From Pseudomonas sp. MYb185 (lineage in GTDB: Bacteria; Pseudomonadota; Gammaproteobacteria; Pseudomonadales; Pseudomonadaceae): 64,000 nt of DNA. Below are positions 1-9,426 of the stretch, in pieces. How positions within the stretch are numbered: position 1 is the stretch's first letter; each line of letters opens with the position of its first letter. Made by a program: the position numbers and the translations under genes. Location of the stretch: NCBI RefSeq assembly GCF_002979975.1, contig NZ_PCQD01000011.1:1-64000 (forward strand), written 5' to 3'. The notes under the pieces were generated by a model that was given only the letters and a program-made list of their open reading frames with translations, did no database searches and was not told the origin of the DNA.

Positions 1-44
1 TCTCCGACCTGAAACCTTACCGCCGTTCCGGGCCAGGGAGGCGC

Positions 45-72
45 ATTCTACAGGAGCCTAGCCCCTTGTCAA
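45..72 (-). promoter_or_regulatory. Promoter nearest the left edge, probable rRNA operon promoter
   Basis: Read leftwards: a consensus -35 TTGACA (67-72), a 16-bp spacer and -10 TAGAAT (45-50), followed by GCGCC. It is the last of three similar promoters in the 300 bp downstream of tyrS, all firing out of the window. In Pseudomonas the gene after this tyrS is the 16S rRNA gene, so an rRNA operon just beyond base 1 is likely. The rRNA itself is not in the window; that part is inference. Confidence 0.7.
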
Positions 73-149
73 CGCCTTCCTTTCAATCCGTTTTCACCGG
101 CCTGTTCTGCCCGGACTTGCGTCCGAACCGCCCTGGCGGTGAGCGGCGC

Positions 150-177
150 ATTCTACGCCGTTTCGCTTGTCTGTCAA
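150..177 (-). promoter_or_regulatory. Middle tandem promoter, probable rRNA operon promoter
   Basis: Leftward promoter with -35 TTGACA (172-177), a 16-bp spacer and -10 TAGAAT (150-155), then GCGCC. Its -35, spacer length, -10 and discriminator match the promoter at 45-72, which lies 105 bp further downstream. Repeated near-identical strong promoters with a GC-rich discriminator are characteristic of stable-RNA operons. Confidence 0.7.
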
Positions 178-270
178 CCGCTAAATCATCCTGTCCTTTA
201 CTGCTACAACAAGGATAACCCTTTGATTGTACTGGAGTTTTGCAACCCCACCGCGACAAGCAAGGCGCGC

Positions 271-298
271 ATTATAGGCCGCTCAGATCTGCCGTCAA
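271..298 (-). promoter_or_regulatory. Distal tandem promoter overlapping the end of tyrS
   Basis: Leftward promoter with -35 TTGACG (293-298), a 16-bp spacer and a perfect -10 TATAAT (271-276), followed by GCGCGCC. The -35 box overlaps the TGA stop codon of tyrS (295-297). It is the first of three promoters with the same 16-bp spacing and GC-rich discriminator. Confidence 0.6.
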
Positions 299-1494
299 GC
301 GGTTTTCACAGCAATCCTGGCAAACTTCTTCTTGCCCGCCTGGCAGACATGCACCGAGCCGAGCTGGAATACGAAATCCCGGTCCACCACCTCGCCATCC
401 ACCTTCACCGAGCCAGCGCTGAGCAGATCCCGCGCCGCCGCGGCATTCTTCACCATCCCGGCCTGGTTCAGCACTGCCGAGATCGGCAGACTCGCTTCCG
501 ATTCGATGATCACTTCCGGCAGATCTTCCGGCAGTTCGCCATCCTTCAACCTGTTACCCGCCGAACGATGGGCGCTGGCCGCCGCTTCCTCGCCATGGAA
601 GCGCGCCACCAGCTCCTCTGCCAGCTTGATCTTGATGTCCCGCGGATTGGCTCCCGCCTCGACATCGGCCCGCAGGCCATCAATCTCTTCCATGCTACGG
701 AAGCTGAGCAGTTCGAAGTAGCGCCACATCAAGGTATCAGGCATGGATACGATCTTGTTGTACATTACCCCCGGCTGGTCATTGATCCCCACATAGTTGC
801 CAAGGGACTTGGACATCTTCATCTCACCATCCAGGCCGACCAGCAGCGGCATGGTCAGGGTGATCTGTGGCTCCTGCCCATACTGACGCTGGAGCTCACG
901 CCCCATCAGCAGGTTGAATTTCTGGTCGGTGCCGCCCAGCTCGATATCCGCACGCATCGCCACCGAGTCGTAACCCTGGATCAGCGGATAGAGAAATTCA
1001 TGGATAGCGATCGATTGTCCGCCCTTGTAACGCTTGTCGAAATCATCCCGCTCCAGCATCCGCGCCACGGTGTATTTGCCGGCCAGCTGGATCATGTCGG
1101 CAGCGGAGAAGTCGTCCATCCACTGCGAGTTGAACACCACCTGGGTACGCTGCGGATCAAGAATCTTGAACACCTGCTCCTTATAGGTCTCGGCGTTGGC
1201 CAGAACCTGCTCGCGGGTCAGCGGCGGACGCGTGGCATTCTTGCCGCTGGGGTCACCGATCATGCCGGTGAAGTCGCCAATAAGGAAAAGTACATCGTGC
1301 CCGAGTTCCTGGAACTGACGCAGCTTGTTGATCAGTACGGTATGCCCCAGATGCAGATCAGGGGCCGTCGGATCGAAACCGGCCTTGACACGCAGTGGCG
1401 TGCCGCGCCCCAGCTTGGCTCGCAGCTCGGCTTCCACCAGAATTTCGTCCGCCCCACGCTTGATCAGCGCCAACTGCTCGTCAACCGGCTTCAT
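295..1494 (-). CDS. tyrS: Tyrosyl-tRNA synthetase
   Basis: Charges tRNA-Tyr with tyrosine in the cytoplasm. At 399 residues it has normal length for the TyrZ-like form found in pseudomonads. The class I signatures are visible: HLGH at residues 48-51 (the HIGH motif) and KMSKS at 226-230. The C-terminal ~65 residues look like the S4 RNA-binding domain, including the stretch [10 protein letters not shown]. It is divergent from the M23 peptidase gene and its stop codon touches the first of three strong leftward promoters. The family assignment is secure; the choice between tyrS and tyrZ naming is by recall of the P. aeruginosa neighbourhood. Confidence 0.96.
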   Translation of the reverse strand: MKPVDEQLALIKRGADEILVEAELRAKLGRGTPLRVKAGFDPTAPDLHLGHTVLINKLRQFQELGHDVLFLIGDFTGMIGDPSGKNATRPPLTREQVLANAETYKEQVFKILDPQRTQVVFNSQWMDDFSAADMIQLAGKYTVARMLERDDFDKRYKGGQSIAIHEFLYPLIQGYDSVAMRADIELGGTDQKFNLLMGRELQRQYGQEPQITLTMPLLVGLDGEMKMSKSLGNYVGINDQPGVMYNKIVSMPDTLMWRYFELLSFRSMEEIDGLRADVEAGANPRDIKIKLAEELVARFHGEEAAASAHRSAGNRLKDGELPEDLPEVIIESEASLPISAVLNQAGMVKNAAAARDLLSAGSVKVDGEVVDRDFVFQLGSVHVCQAGKKKFARIAVKTA

Positions 1495-1658
1495 GCTTGA
1501 TTCCTGTTCAGTGAAGTTTGATAAAAGTCAAAGAAGAAAGGGGAGAAACGATACAACATTGACGACCAAGATTAAACTTGGCCCAGCGATACACGCGGCA
1601 CCGCCCTAGCACAGGTCAAAAAATGACGCCGAAAACCTGACGGACGGGTACGCAAAAA

Positions 1659-1686
1659 CTTGCCTTGAGGCACTTTCGGTTATAAT
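1659..1686 (+). promoter_or_regulatory. Putative promoter of the M23 peptidase-anmK operon
   Basis: A perfect TATAAT (1681-1686) lies about 46 bp upstream of the peptidase start. The best -35 candidate is CTTGCC/TTGCCT around 1659-1665, giving a 15-16 bp spacer. The -10 is convincing; the -35 is weak. Confidence 0.5.
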
Positions 1687-1732
1687 TTAGCAAGTTACTT
1701 CACTTTTCACAGAATCAACCAGAAGAGCGCTT

Positions 1733-3181
1733 ATGGGTCATCACAAGTCAAAGTCACCGCGCTACCCGAAAAGCCATCTGATGGCTGCCAGTGGTATCGC
1801 CGCCGCGCTGAGCATTTTTCTGCTCGTCATCCCCACAACCGAAGTCGAAGCCAAGAAAACCCTCGTCCAACTCGACCTGCAGGAGCTGCGCCTGGAAGGT
1901 TCGGAACCGGCACTCTCTGAAGAGTTGGATGCACTGATCAGCGAAACAGTCACAATCACCTCGCCATTGCAGCTGACCAGCACTTCCGAATCCATGAGTA
2001 CCGCCGCCTCGCCGGAAGTCGTTCAGGCCGGCATCAGCTTGCAGCCCGTGGCCGCCGAGCCTGCGGAAGCACCCGCCCCCGAGTGGAGCAGCGTGACCGT
2101 GGCCCCCGGCGACACCTTGTCCATCGTGTTCCAGAATGCCGGACTGTCCGCCAACACCCTGCACGCGGTAGTGAACAGCAGCAAGGATGCCAAGGCATTT
2201 ACTCGCCTGCGCGTCGGCCAGGAGCTGGAACTCAAGCTGGATGACGAAGGCCAGCTACTCGGCATGCGCTCCAAGCTCAACAGCCTGGAAACCATTCGCG
2301 TCGACCGGGACGGTGACAGCTATGCATTCAGCAAGGATGTCATCGAGCCTGATGTCAGCACCCGTTTTGCCAACGGCAGCATCGACAGTTCCCTGTTCGT
2401 CGCTGCGCAGAATGCCGGCCTGTCGCACAACCTGACCATGCAGATGGCGAACATCTTCGGCTATGACGTGGACTTCGCCCGTGAGATCCGCCAGGGCGAT
2501 AGCTTCGAAGTGCTGTTCGAAGAAAAGCACATTGATGATCAGCGCGTCGGCACCGGCAATATCCTGGCTGCCCGATTCACCAACCGGGGCAAGACCTATA
2601 CCGCGGTGCGCTATACCGACCGTAACGGCCAGAGCAGCTACTATCGGGCAGACGGCACCAGCATGCGCAAGGCCTTCATCCGCACGCCGGTGGAGTTCGC
2701 GCGCATCAGCTCGCGCTTCAATCCCGGCCGTCGCCACCCGGTGCTGAACAAGATCCGCGCTCACAAGGGTGTGGACTATGCAGCCGCTACCGGCACGCCG
2801 ATCAAGGCCACCGGTGATGGTCGCGTGGTACACGTGGGTCGCAAGGGTGGCTACGGCAACACCGTGGTGATCAAGCATGGCCAGACCTACCAGACCCTGT
2901 ATGCGCACATGAGTCGTTACGCCTCCGGCCTCCGTGCCGGCAGCAATGTGTCCCAGGGCCAGGTGATCGGCTACGTCGGCGCGACCGGTCTGGCGACCGG
3001 CCCGCACCTGCATTATGAGTTCCAGGTCAATGGCACCCATGTGGACCCCCTGAGCGTCAAGCTGCCGGCATCCGATCCCATTCCGCAGGGCGAGCGCACC
3101 GCCTTCATGGCGCTGAGCAATCAACTGATGGCCAGCCTGGATCAGCAAGGCGCGACCCAACTGGCTCAGCTGGACGAATAA
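1733..3181 (+). CDS. M23-family peptidoglycan endopeptidase (MepM-like)
   Basis: Probable periplasmic metalloendopeptidase that cuts peptide cross-links in peptidoglycan. The 482-residue protein has an N-terminal membrane anchor (about residues 17-35), an OapA/LysM-like region around 115-165, and a C-terminal M23 (LytM) domain. The zinc and catalytic residues are present: H344-x3-D348 in the HKGVD motif and H425-L-H427 in GPHLHYEF, so the enzyme should be active. Its stop codon abuts the GTG start of anmK, so the two are probably co-transcribed; cell-wall cutting and recycling of anhydro-MurNAc are functionally linked. Family confidence is high. The exact substrate preference and mepM symbol are not established from sequence. 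Confidence 0.9.
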   Translation: MGHHKSKSPRYPKSHLMAASGIAAALSIFLLVIPTTEVEAKKTLVQLDLQELRLEGSEPALSEELDALISETVTITSPLQLTSTSESMSTAASPEVVQAGISLQPVAAEPAEAPAPEWSSVTVAPGDTLSIVFQNAGLSANTLHAVVNSSKDAKAFTRLRVGQELELKLDDEGQLLGMRSKLNSLETIRVDRDGDSYAFSKDVIEPDVSTRFANGSIDSSLFVAAQNAGLSHNLTMQMANIFGYDVDFAREIRQGDSFEVLFEEKHIDDQRVGTGNILAARFTNRGKTYTAVRYTDRNGQSSYYRADGTSMRKAFIRTPVEFARISSRFNPGRRHPVLNKIRAHKGVDYAAATGTPIKATGDGRVVHVGRKGGYGNTVVIKHGQTYQTLYAHMSRYASGLRAGSNVSQGQVIGYVGATGLATGPHLHYEFQVNGTHVDPLSVKLPASDPIPQGERTAFMALSNQLMASLDQQGATQLAQLDE

Positions 3182-4282
3182 GTGACAGCGTTCCATGTCG
3201 GCATCATGTCAGGCACCAGCCTGGATGGTGTCGACATCGCCCTGACCAGTTTTTCCCCGGCCTCACCACGCGCTACGCTCATTGGCGCTCTCTGTCTGCC
3301 ACTTCCTCCAGACTTGCGCAGCGACCTGCTCGCCCTCTGCCAACCCGGAGCGGATGAAGTTCGTCGCGCAGGCATCGCCGGCCAGCAGTGGGCGCGTCTG
3401 GCCGCACAAGGCGTGAATCAGTTGTTGCAGCAACACGGCATCAGCGCCAGCCAGGTGGCCGCCATCGGCAGCCACGGCCAGACCATCCGCCACCACCCCG
3501 AATCCGGCTTCAGCGTGCAGATCGGTGCGCCAGCATTGCTGGCGGAGCTGTGCGGAATCGACGTCATCAGCGACTTTCGCAGCCGCGACCTGGCCGCCGG
3601 TGGCGAAGGCGCACCATTGGTACCTGCCTTTCATGCCTGGCTGTTGAGCGACCCGGAGCAGTCCAGGGTGCTGATCAATATCGGCGGCTTCGCCAACCTG
3701 ACCCTGCTCAGCGGTGATGAGCAGGTTTGCGGCTTCGATAGCGGACCCGGCAATGTACTACTGGATTACTGGACGCAGCAGCATACCGGTCAGCTGTTCG
3801 ATGCCGATGGCACCTGGGCACGCAGCGGCCAGGTGATCCCCGGTCTGCTGGACAGACTATTGCAGGATCCCTATTTCAGCCGGACGGCACCGAAAAGCAC
3901 CGGTCGCGAGTACTTTCATCCCGCCTGGCTGCAACAACACCTCGACGGTCGCCATGACCGCCCCGCCGATGTGCAGGCAACCTTGCTGGAGCTGACCGCC
4001 CGCACTATTGCCGAGGCGCTCGCCGGCTGCCAGTCGCAGCCCGAAGCGGTATATATCTGTGGCGGCGGGGCCCGCAACGGTTTTCTGATGGAACGCCTGC
4101 AGCAATTGCTGGTTCCCCGGCCGGTGCAGAGCACCGCCGCGCTGGGAGTGGACCCGGACTGGATGGAAGCGATGGCCTTCGCCTGGCTGGCCTGGCGTTG
4201 CCAACTGCGCCAGAGTGGCAACCTCCCCGCGGTCACCGGGGCCAAAGGAAAGCGTATTCTAGGCGCGATCTACCCGGCCTGA
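3182..4282 (+). CDS. anmK: Anhydro-N-acetylmuramic acid kinase
   Basis: Converts 1,6-anhydro-MurNAc released during wall turnover into MurNAc-6-phosphate using ATP, part of cytoplasmic peptidoglycan recycling. The 366-residue length is normal. The N-terminal signature MSGTSLDG (residues 9-16) and the phosphate-binding stretches GSHGQT and CGGGARN are typical of AnmK. It begins with GTG immediately after the TAA stop of the M23 peptidase gene, consistent with translational coupling. It converges on erpA with only a 17-bp gap. Confidence 0.95.
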   Translation: MTAFHVGIMSGTSLDGVDIALTSFSPASPRATLIGALCLPLPPDLRSDLLALCQPGADEVRRAGIAGQQWARLAAQGVNQLLQQHGISASQVAAIGSHGQTIRHHPESGFSVQIGAPALLAELCGIDVISDFRSRDLAAGGEGAPLVPAFHAWLLSDPEQSRVLINIGGFANLTLLSGDEQVCGFDSGPGNVLLDYWTQQHTGQLFDADGTWARSGQVIPGLLDRLLQDPYFSRTAPKSTGREYFHPAWLQQHLDGRHDRPADVQATLLELTARTIAEALAGCQSQPEAVYICGGGARNGFLMERLQQLLVPRPVQSTAALGVDPDWMEAMAFAWLAWRCQLRQSGNLPAVTGAKGKRILGAIYPA

Positions 4283-4299
4283 AGCATCGACCAAAAAAC

Positions 4300-4653
4300 T
4301 CAGATGGAGAACGACGAACCACAACCACAGGTAGTGGCGGCGTTCGGGTTGTTGATGACGAAACGCGAGCCTTCCAGGCCTTCCTGGTAGTCCACCTCGG
4401 AGCCGGCCAGATACTGGAAGCTCATCGGATCCACCACCAGACGCACACCGCCGCGCTCGATGATGGTGTCATCTTCGGCCAGCTCGTCGTCGAAAGTGAA
4501 GCCATACTGGAACCCGGAGCAGCCCCCGCCGGTGACGAATACGCGCAAACTCAGGCGCTCGTTGCCCTCCTCCTCGATCAGCGCCCGGACCTTGCCCACC
4601 GCACTATCGGAAAACTGCATCGGAGCAGGGGTAAAAACTTCAGCACTAGACAT
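4300..4653 (-). CDS. erpA: Iron-sulfur cluster insertion protein ErpA
   Basis: A-type carrier that delivers Fe-S clusters to target enzymes, including IspG/IspH of the isoprenoid pathway in E. coli. The 117-residue protein has the three conserved cysteines: C45 in GGGCSGF and C109/C111 in the C-terminal CGCGSSFSI. The start at 4653 was chosen because GGAGGA lies just upstream of this ATG; an upstream TTG would add ten residues without a better ribosome-binding site. It is the next gene after the bactofilin gene on the same strand. Confidence 0.94.
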   Translation of the reverse strand: MSSAEVFTPAPMQFSDSAVGKVRALIEEEGNERLSLRVFVTGGGCSGFQYGFTFDDELAEDDTIIERGGVRLVVDPMSFQYLAGSEVDYQEGLEGSRFVINNPNAATTCGCGSSFSI

Positions 4654-4720
4654 ACATCCTCCGGCGGCAGTGCCGCAGCACAACTAAGCCGGCTATTATC
4701 CGTTTATCCGACTCTTTTGG

Positions 4721-5146
4721 TCAACTACTCTTGAATTCACGACCGCCCGCCAACTCGCCGACAGCCGCCTCGGCACGCCCATCACCCAGATAATGCAGCT
4801 GGCCATTGATCTGCGCGCCGGACACCATCTCCATGAACCGATAGTACAGGTCGCCATCGACACGTGCCTCTGCATCCAGCTGCAGATGCTCGAAGGCATG
4901 CACGTCCCCGACGATCACGCCGTTGATCACAACGCTCGGCGCCTTGATGATGCCTTCGACGTAACCTTCCTGGGTGACGCTGACCAACCCTTCGTCCGCA
5001 TCGATATTGCCGATCACCCGGCCATCCACCTGTACCGCACCGCTGAAACGCAGGTTGCCGCGCAATTCTGCTTCCCCGGCAATCACGGTAGTCTTGCCAG
5101 CATGCTGGCCAATGGTGGTTTTCTTGCCTCTGTCCAGTTTCAACAT
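4721..5146 (-). CDS. Bactofilin (polymer-forming cytoskeletal protein)
   Basis: A 141-residue bactofilin: a short N-terminal tail followed by a beta-helix core of repeating hydrophobic rungs such as GEAELRGNLRFSGAVQVDGR. Family members self-polymerise without nucleotide on the inner membrane and scaffold cell-wall or polar functions. The ATG at 5146 overlaps the stop of the upstream membrane-protein gene as TGATG, suggesting coupled translation, so I prefer it to an alternative start nine codons upstream. The same gene pair follows argC in P. aeruginosa as I recall it. The exact role here is unknown. Confidence 0.85.
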   Translation of the reverse strand: MLKLDRGKKTTIGQHAGKTTVIAGEAELRGNLRFSGAVQVDGRVIGNIDADEGLVSVTQEGYVEGIIKAPSVVINGVIVGDVHAFEHLQLDAEARVDGDLYYRFMEMVSGAQINGQLHYLGDGRAEAAVGELAGGREFKSS

Positions 5147-5895
5147 CAGGATCCGACTCCCGTCTCGGTCCATTCCACAGTCTGCTCCAGCAGCAGCTGG
5201 CCGTCATGCTCCACTTTCAAGTGCACCCGCTCAGGCTCGAAACCCACCGGCAGCATCAGCTCGGCCTCATTGCCGTTGGCCGGCACCACCTGGAAATAGC
5301 GGAAGTTCAGCGCCAGGCTCTCGGCACCATCAGTGGTGAGCTCCGCTAATGGAATCCGCACTTCCTGGCCCTCCTGCTTGCCCTGCACCTCGATACCCAG
5401 TGTCGCCTGCACCGTGTCGCTTTCATTACCGACACGGCTGACCATGACTTTGTACCGGAAAACCCCGGGCACGTCCGTGCGCTGCAGCTCAAAAGCCTGA
5501 ATTCGCACCCCCGGCGCCATGGCATTGGGGGCCAACGCGCCCTGGTATTGCGCCAGGTCCTGCTGCAGGCGGAACAACTGCTGCTCCAGATCGGTGATTA
5601 CCTCCTGGCCATCGCTGAGGGACTGGCGGGCGACCAGCAGGTCCACCTCCAGTTGCTGGTAGCGCAGGCGGGTGTCTTCCAGTTCGGCCTGGATGCCGGC
5701 CCGCTCCTCACGCAGATGCTGGTAATCCTGCATCTGCGCCGAATGCATCGCCGCGGCCCAGCCCAGCCATGCGCACACCGGCAAACCGGCCAATAACAGC
5801 CACGACAGCCATCGCGGGCGGCGCTGCTGCGGACTGGCTGGCGGCCGCTCAACGCTCTGCTCGGCTATGGGCTGGTCGATCTTTTCGCTATCCAT
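5146..5895 (-). CDS. DUF6776-like membrane protein with coiled coil
   Basis: A 249-residue protein with a cytoplasmic tail of about 28 residues, one transmembrane segment (about 29-50), a coiled coil rich in Leu/Gln/Glu (about 55-120) and a C-terminal beta-rich domain. The ATG at 5895 overlaps the argC stop codon as TGATG, and its own stop overlaps the bactofilin start in the same way. This tight arrangement implies matched production with the bactofilin. A periplasmic partner role for the bactofilin scaffold is plausible but only inferred. Confidence 0.75.
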   Translation of the reverse strand: MDSEKIDQPIAEQSVERPPASPQQRRPRWLSWLLLAGLPVCAWLGWAAAMHSAQMQDYQHLREERAGIQAELEDTRLRYQQLEVDLLVARQSLSDGQEVITDLEQQLFRLQQDLAQYQGALAPNAMAPGVRIQAFELQRTDVPGVFRYKVMVSRVGNESDTVQATLGIEVQGKQEGQEVRIPLAELTTDGAESLALNFRYFQVVPANGNEAELMLPVGFEPERVHLKVEHDGQLLLEQTVEWTETGVGS

Positions 5896-6929
5896 CAAGG
5901 CATGAGCGCCGGCTGTTCCAGCCCCATGCGCTCATCCAGCCCCAGGGCGATATTCATATTCTGGATCGCCTGCCCGGATGCGCCCTTGACCAGGTTGTCG
6001 ATCACCGACAGCACCACCACCAGGTCACCGCCCTGCGGCCGGTGTACCGCCAGGCGGCAGATATTGGCGCCGCGCACGCTGCGGGTTTCCGGATGGCTGC
6101 CGGCCGGCATGACATCGACGAACGGCTCACCGGCATAGCGCTGCATGAACAGCTCCTGCAGATCGATGCTGTGGTCCGGCACGTGGGCGTACAGGGTGGA
6201 ATGGATACCGCGAATCATGGGTGTCAGGTGTGGCACGAAGGTCAGGCCAACCTCGCCACCGGCAGCACGCTGCAGCCCCTGCACGATCTCCGGCAGGTGC
6301 CGGTGTCCCGGCACACCATAGGCCTTCATGCTTTCGGTGGTCTCGCAGAACAGCGAAGCCACCTTGGCCCCACGCCCGGCACCGCTGACCCCGGACTTGC
6401 AGTCGGCGATCAGGTTGTGCGGCTGTGCCACGCCCGCCTCGAGCAAGGGGATCAGCCCCAGTTGCACCGAGGTCGGGTAGCAGCCGGGCACGGCAATCAG
6501 CCGGGCATTGCGGATCGCCTCGCGGTTGACCTCTGGCAGGCCGTAGACCGCCTCGCCCAGCAGCGCCGGCGCTCCGTGCGGCTGGCCATACCATTTGGCC
6601 CAGAGTTCGGCATCACGCAGGCGGAAATCCGCCGACAGGTCGATGATGCGGGTACCGGTGGCAAGCAGTTCGGCAGCCAGGCCGTGGGCGACACCGTGGG
6701 GCGTGGCGAAAAACACCACATCGCAGGCACCCAGGGCGGCAGTGTCCGGCACGCTGAAAGCCAGCCCGTCGTAATGGCCACGCAGGTTCGGATACATGTC
6801 CGCCACGTGCACGCCCTGCTCCGATCGTGAGGTGATGATCTCGACCTGGGCCTGCGGGTGTGCCGCAAGCAAACGCAGCAATTCGACACCGGTATAGCCG
6901 GTTCCCCCAACAATGCCTACCTTGACCAT
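5895..6929 (-). CDS. argC: N-acetyl-gamma-glutamyl-phosphate reductase
   Basis: Third step of arginine biosynthesis: NADPH-dependent reduction of N-acetyl-glutamyl-phosphate to the semialdehyde. The 344-residue length is the family norm. The NADP-binding motif GGTGYTG (residues 8-14) and the catalytic Cys150 in VPGCYPTS are present. The ATG at 6929 gives this length and has GAGG upstream; ATG codons 12 and 24 bp further upstream are less likely. It is the first gene of a three-gene unit coupled by TGATG overlaps to the DUF6776-like and bactofilin genes. Confidence 0.96.
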   Translation of the reverse strand: MVKVGIVGGTGYTGVELLRLLAAHPQAQVEIITSRSEQGVHVADMYPNLRGHYDGLAFSVPDTAALGACDVVFFATPHGVAHGLAAELLATGTRIIDLSADFRLRDAELWAKWYGQPHGAPALLGEAVYGLPEVNREAIRNARLIAVPGCYPTSVQLGLIPLLEAGVAQPHNLIADCKSGVSGAGRGAKVASLFCETTESMKAYGVPGHRHLPEIVQGLQRAAGGEVGLTFVPHLTPMIRGIHSTLYAHVPDHSIDLQELFMQRYAGEPFVDVMPAGSHPETRSVRGANICRLAVHRPQGGDLVVVLSVIDNLVKGASGQAIQNMNIALGLDERMGLEQPALMP

Positions 6930-7045
6930 TTTACGCCTCATATCGATTAACATGGCTGACTAGCTCTCTATGATAAAAGCGCCGCTGGAAATTACCAGCA
7001 CGGCTGCCAGTATCCGAGCCCCTATCTGCCGTTCAGGAGCCTAAC

Positions 7046-7468
7046 GTGTATCTGTGGATCAAAGCCTTTCACATCATGGCCGTCGTTACCTGGTTCGCCG
7101 GGCTGTTCTACCTGCCCCGGCTGTTCGTCTATCACGCCATGAGCGAGGACCAGGTCAGCCGCGAGCGATTCAAGGTCATGGAGCGCAAGCTGTATCGCGG
7201 CATCATGACCCCTTCCATGCTGATCGCCGTCGGCCTTGGCATCGGCCTGCTGGTATTGATGCCGCAGTGGCTGCAGCAAGGCTGGCTGCATGCCAAGCTG
7301 ACGCTGGTAGCGCTGTTGATCGTCTACCATTTCCTGTGTGGTGCCCAACTGCGGCGCTTCGCCAATGACAGCAATACCCGCTCCCACGTGTTCTACCGCT
7401 GGTTCAACGAAGCGCCGGTACTGATTCTGGTCGGCGCGGTGTTACTGGTAGTACTCAAGCCGTTCTGA
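7046..7468 (+). CDS. hemJ: Protoporphyrinogen IX oxidase HemJ
   Basis: Membrane enzyme that oxidises protoporphyrinogen IX to protoporphyrin IX in heme synthesis. It is 140 residues with four predicted transmembrane helices and the typical N-terminus YLWIKAFHIMAVVTWFAGLFY containing the conserved helix-1 histidine, plus the conserved helix-4 region WFNEAP. The start is GTG with CAGGAG upstream. It ends one base before the convergent AAA ATPase gene. Confidence 0.92.
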   Translation: MYLWIKAFHIMAVVTWFAGLFYLPRLFVYHAMSEDQVSRERFKVMERKLYRGIMTPSMLIAVGLGIGLLVLMPQWLQQGWLHAKLTLVALLIVYHFLCGAQLRRFANDSNTRSHVFYRWFNEAPVLILVGAVLLVVLKPF

Positions 7469-8947
7469 TCAGTCGGCCATCACCGCGCGGTGACGGGCCC
7501 AGTCGCGCAGCGCCTGGATGCGCTCGGCCATGACCACCGACAACGGCGACGTGTCATTGAGCGCTCCCAGCACATGACCGAGGCCCACCTCTTCCTGGCG
7601 GGCCGCGGCACTGTAGACCGCCGAAACCACCGCCTGTTCGATCTCGGCCCCGGCAAAACCATCGCTGGCAGCGGCCAGCGTCACCAGGTCGAAGCGCTCG
7701 ATCGGCAACTCACGGCTGCCCAAGTGAATACGGAAGATATCCTCACGTACCCGCGCATCGGGGAGGTCGACGAAGAACAGCTCGTCCAGCCGCCCCTTGC
7801 GGATCAGCTCCGGCGGCAATTGCATCACATTATTGGCCGTCGCGACCAGGAATACCCGGCTCTTGCGCTCAGCCATCCAGGTCAGCAGGGTGCCAAGCAC
7901 CCGCCGGGAAACACCCTGGTCGGCACTCTCCTGCGCCACGCCCTTCTCGATCTCGTCGATCCACAGCACACAGGGCGCCATGGCATCGGCCATGGCTAGC
8001 GCCTCGCGCAGGTTCTTCTCGGTTTCACCAATGTACTTGTCATACAACGCGCCGAAATCCATGCGTAGCAGCGGCAGCCCCCACAGCCCCGCCACGGCCC
8101 GTGCCGCCAGACTCTTGCCCGACCCCTGCACGCCGGCCAACAGCACCCCCTTGGGAATGTCAGCCGCGCTGGAACCAGTGAAGGCCGCCTGGCGATCCGC
8201 CAGCCAACGCTTGAACTGCGCCAGCCCGCCGACGTCGGCGAAGCGTGCGGTATCCTGCTCGAAGCTCAACACACCCTGCATGTCGAGCAGGCTGAACTTG
8301 GCGCGGTTCAGCACCGGCAGGTCTTCCTGGGTGATGGCGCCATCATCGACGATCAGCTTGCGTGCCAGCAGCCTGGCCTCCTCATGGGTCACCCCGCGCA
8401 GGTTGCGCACCACCTGTTCCAGCGTGCGGCTGTCGGTGCGCACGCGGCGGCCCTGGTTGCGCTCGGTCCAGCGCGCCGCCTCCTCACGGATGATCGCCGC
8501 CAGTTGCTCGTCCGAGGGCATGCTCAAGCTGATCCGCGCCGCCAGCCGCCGCAGCTCCGGCGGCAATGGCAATTCGTGGCTGACCAGCAACAGGGTCGGC
8601 GCCGGGTCGGCCGGCTCCATGGCGATCATCTTCAGCAGACGTACCAGGCGTGGCGACGACATGAACGGATGCAGGTCGCAGAACACGAACAGCGCCGGCT
8701 CGCGCTGGCGGCGGATGTACTCGAGCGCCTGTTCCGGGTCGGTCAGATCCTCGGCGGCATCGATTGCCGTGCCGAAGCCCAGGCGCTGCAGACCCTCGAC
8801 CTGATTCCAGGTATACCAGCTCTGGCTGCGCTTGACCGCCAGGGTGGCGATCGCCTCGAGCACGCGCAGCTCTTCCCAGGATTCGATAACGATCAGGCGG
8901 GTCCGGGAATCCAGCATCAGCCCCAGATCATGGATATCATTCTTCAT
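7469..8947 (-). CDS. Ycf46-like AAA+ ATPase
   Basis: A 492-residue single-AAA ATPase related to Ycf46 and the P. aeruginosa PA0657 type. The first ~230 residues form a divergent domain; the AAA module follows with Walker A GVQGSGKS (272-279) and Walker B IDEIEKG (D331, E332), then a sensor/arginine-finger region including RKGRLDELFFVDLP. The ATG at 8947 is chosen because the protein then begins MKNDIHDLGLML with homologue-like spacing; upstream in-frame codons run into the divergent HIT promoter region. Ycf46 has been linked to inorganic carbon use in cyanobacteria, but the bacterial function is unknown. Confidence 0.8.
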   Translation of the reverse strand: MKNDIHDLGLMLDSRTRLIVIESWEELRVLEAIATLAVKRSQSWYTWNQVEGLQRLGFGTAIDAAEDLTDPEQALEYIRRQREPALFVFCDLHPFMSSPRLVRLLKMIAMEPADPAPTLLLVSHELPLPPELRRLAARISLSMPSDEQLAAIIREEAARWTERNQGRRVRTDSRTLEQVVRNLRGVTHEEARLLARKLIVDDGAITQEDLPVLNRAKFSLLDMQGVLSFEQDTARFADVGGLAQFKRWLADRQAAFTGSSAADIPKGVLLAGVQGSGKSLAARAVAGLWGLPLLRMDFGALYDKYIGETEKNLREALAMADAMAPCVLWIDEIEKGVAQESADQGVSRRVLGTLLTWMAERKSRVFLVATANNVMQLPPELIRKGRLDELFFVDLPDARVREDIFRIHLGSRELPIERFDLVTLAAASDGFAGAEIEQAVVSAVYSAAARQEEVGLGHVLGALNDTSPLSVVMAERIQALRDWARHRAVMAD

Positions 8948-9025
8948 TGTGCTTCCCAGCGCTGTTCCATTCCATCGTCGGTTGGTTACACTGACGACAC
9001 TACCACCGTTAACGAGGAGCACACA

Positions 9026-9364
9026 GTGGATTGTCTGTTCTGCAGCATTGCCCAAGGCAAGATCCCGTCAAAGAAGATCTTCGAGGATGACCGTGTCCTG
9101 GCCTTCCACGATATCAACCCCCAGGCTCCCGTGCATTTTCTGGTGATCCCGAAAAAGCATATCGCCACTCTGAACGACATGACAGAGGAAGATTGTGAAC
9201 TGGTTGGCTACATGAACTACGTGGGCCAGCGCCTGGCCCTGGAGCTGGGCTGCGAGGGCGGTTTCCGTACCGTGTTCAATTGCAAGGAGATGGGCAGCCA
9301 GACGGTCTATCACATTCACCTGCACGTGCTGGGTCAGCGGCAAATGGGTTGGCCTCCGGGTTGA
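9026..9364 (+). CDS. HIT-family (HINT-type) nucleotide phosphoramidase
   Basis: A 112-residue histidine-triad protein. The triad H96-I-H98-L-H100 near the C-terminus and the N-terminal CLFCSIAQGKIPS zinc-site region identify the HINT branch, which hydrolyses AMP-linked phosphoramidates such as aminoacyl-AMP. The start is GTG at 9026, with a strong GAGGAG six bases upstream. It is divergent from the AAA ATPase gene and followed by coq7. Confidence 0.92.
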   Translation: MDCLFCSIAQGKIPSKKIFEDDRVLAFHDINPQAPVHFLVIPKKHIATLNDMTEEDCELVGYMNYVGQRLALELGCEGGFRTVFNCKEMGSQTVYHIHLHVLGQRQMGWPPG

Positions 9365-9426
9365 TCCGCGACAACGCCTGCGGCTGAGTCAACCGCTATA
9401 CTGGGAACAGTTTCAGGAGAGAATGC

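Noticed and set aside
139-1500. Long open frame on the plus strand opposite tyrS
   Set aside because: Antisense shadow of a clear tyrS gene; no ribosome-binding site and no recognisable domain.
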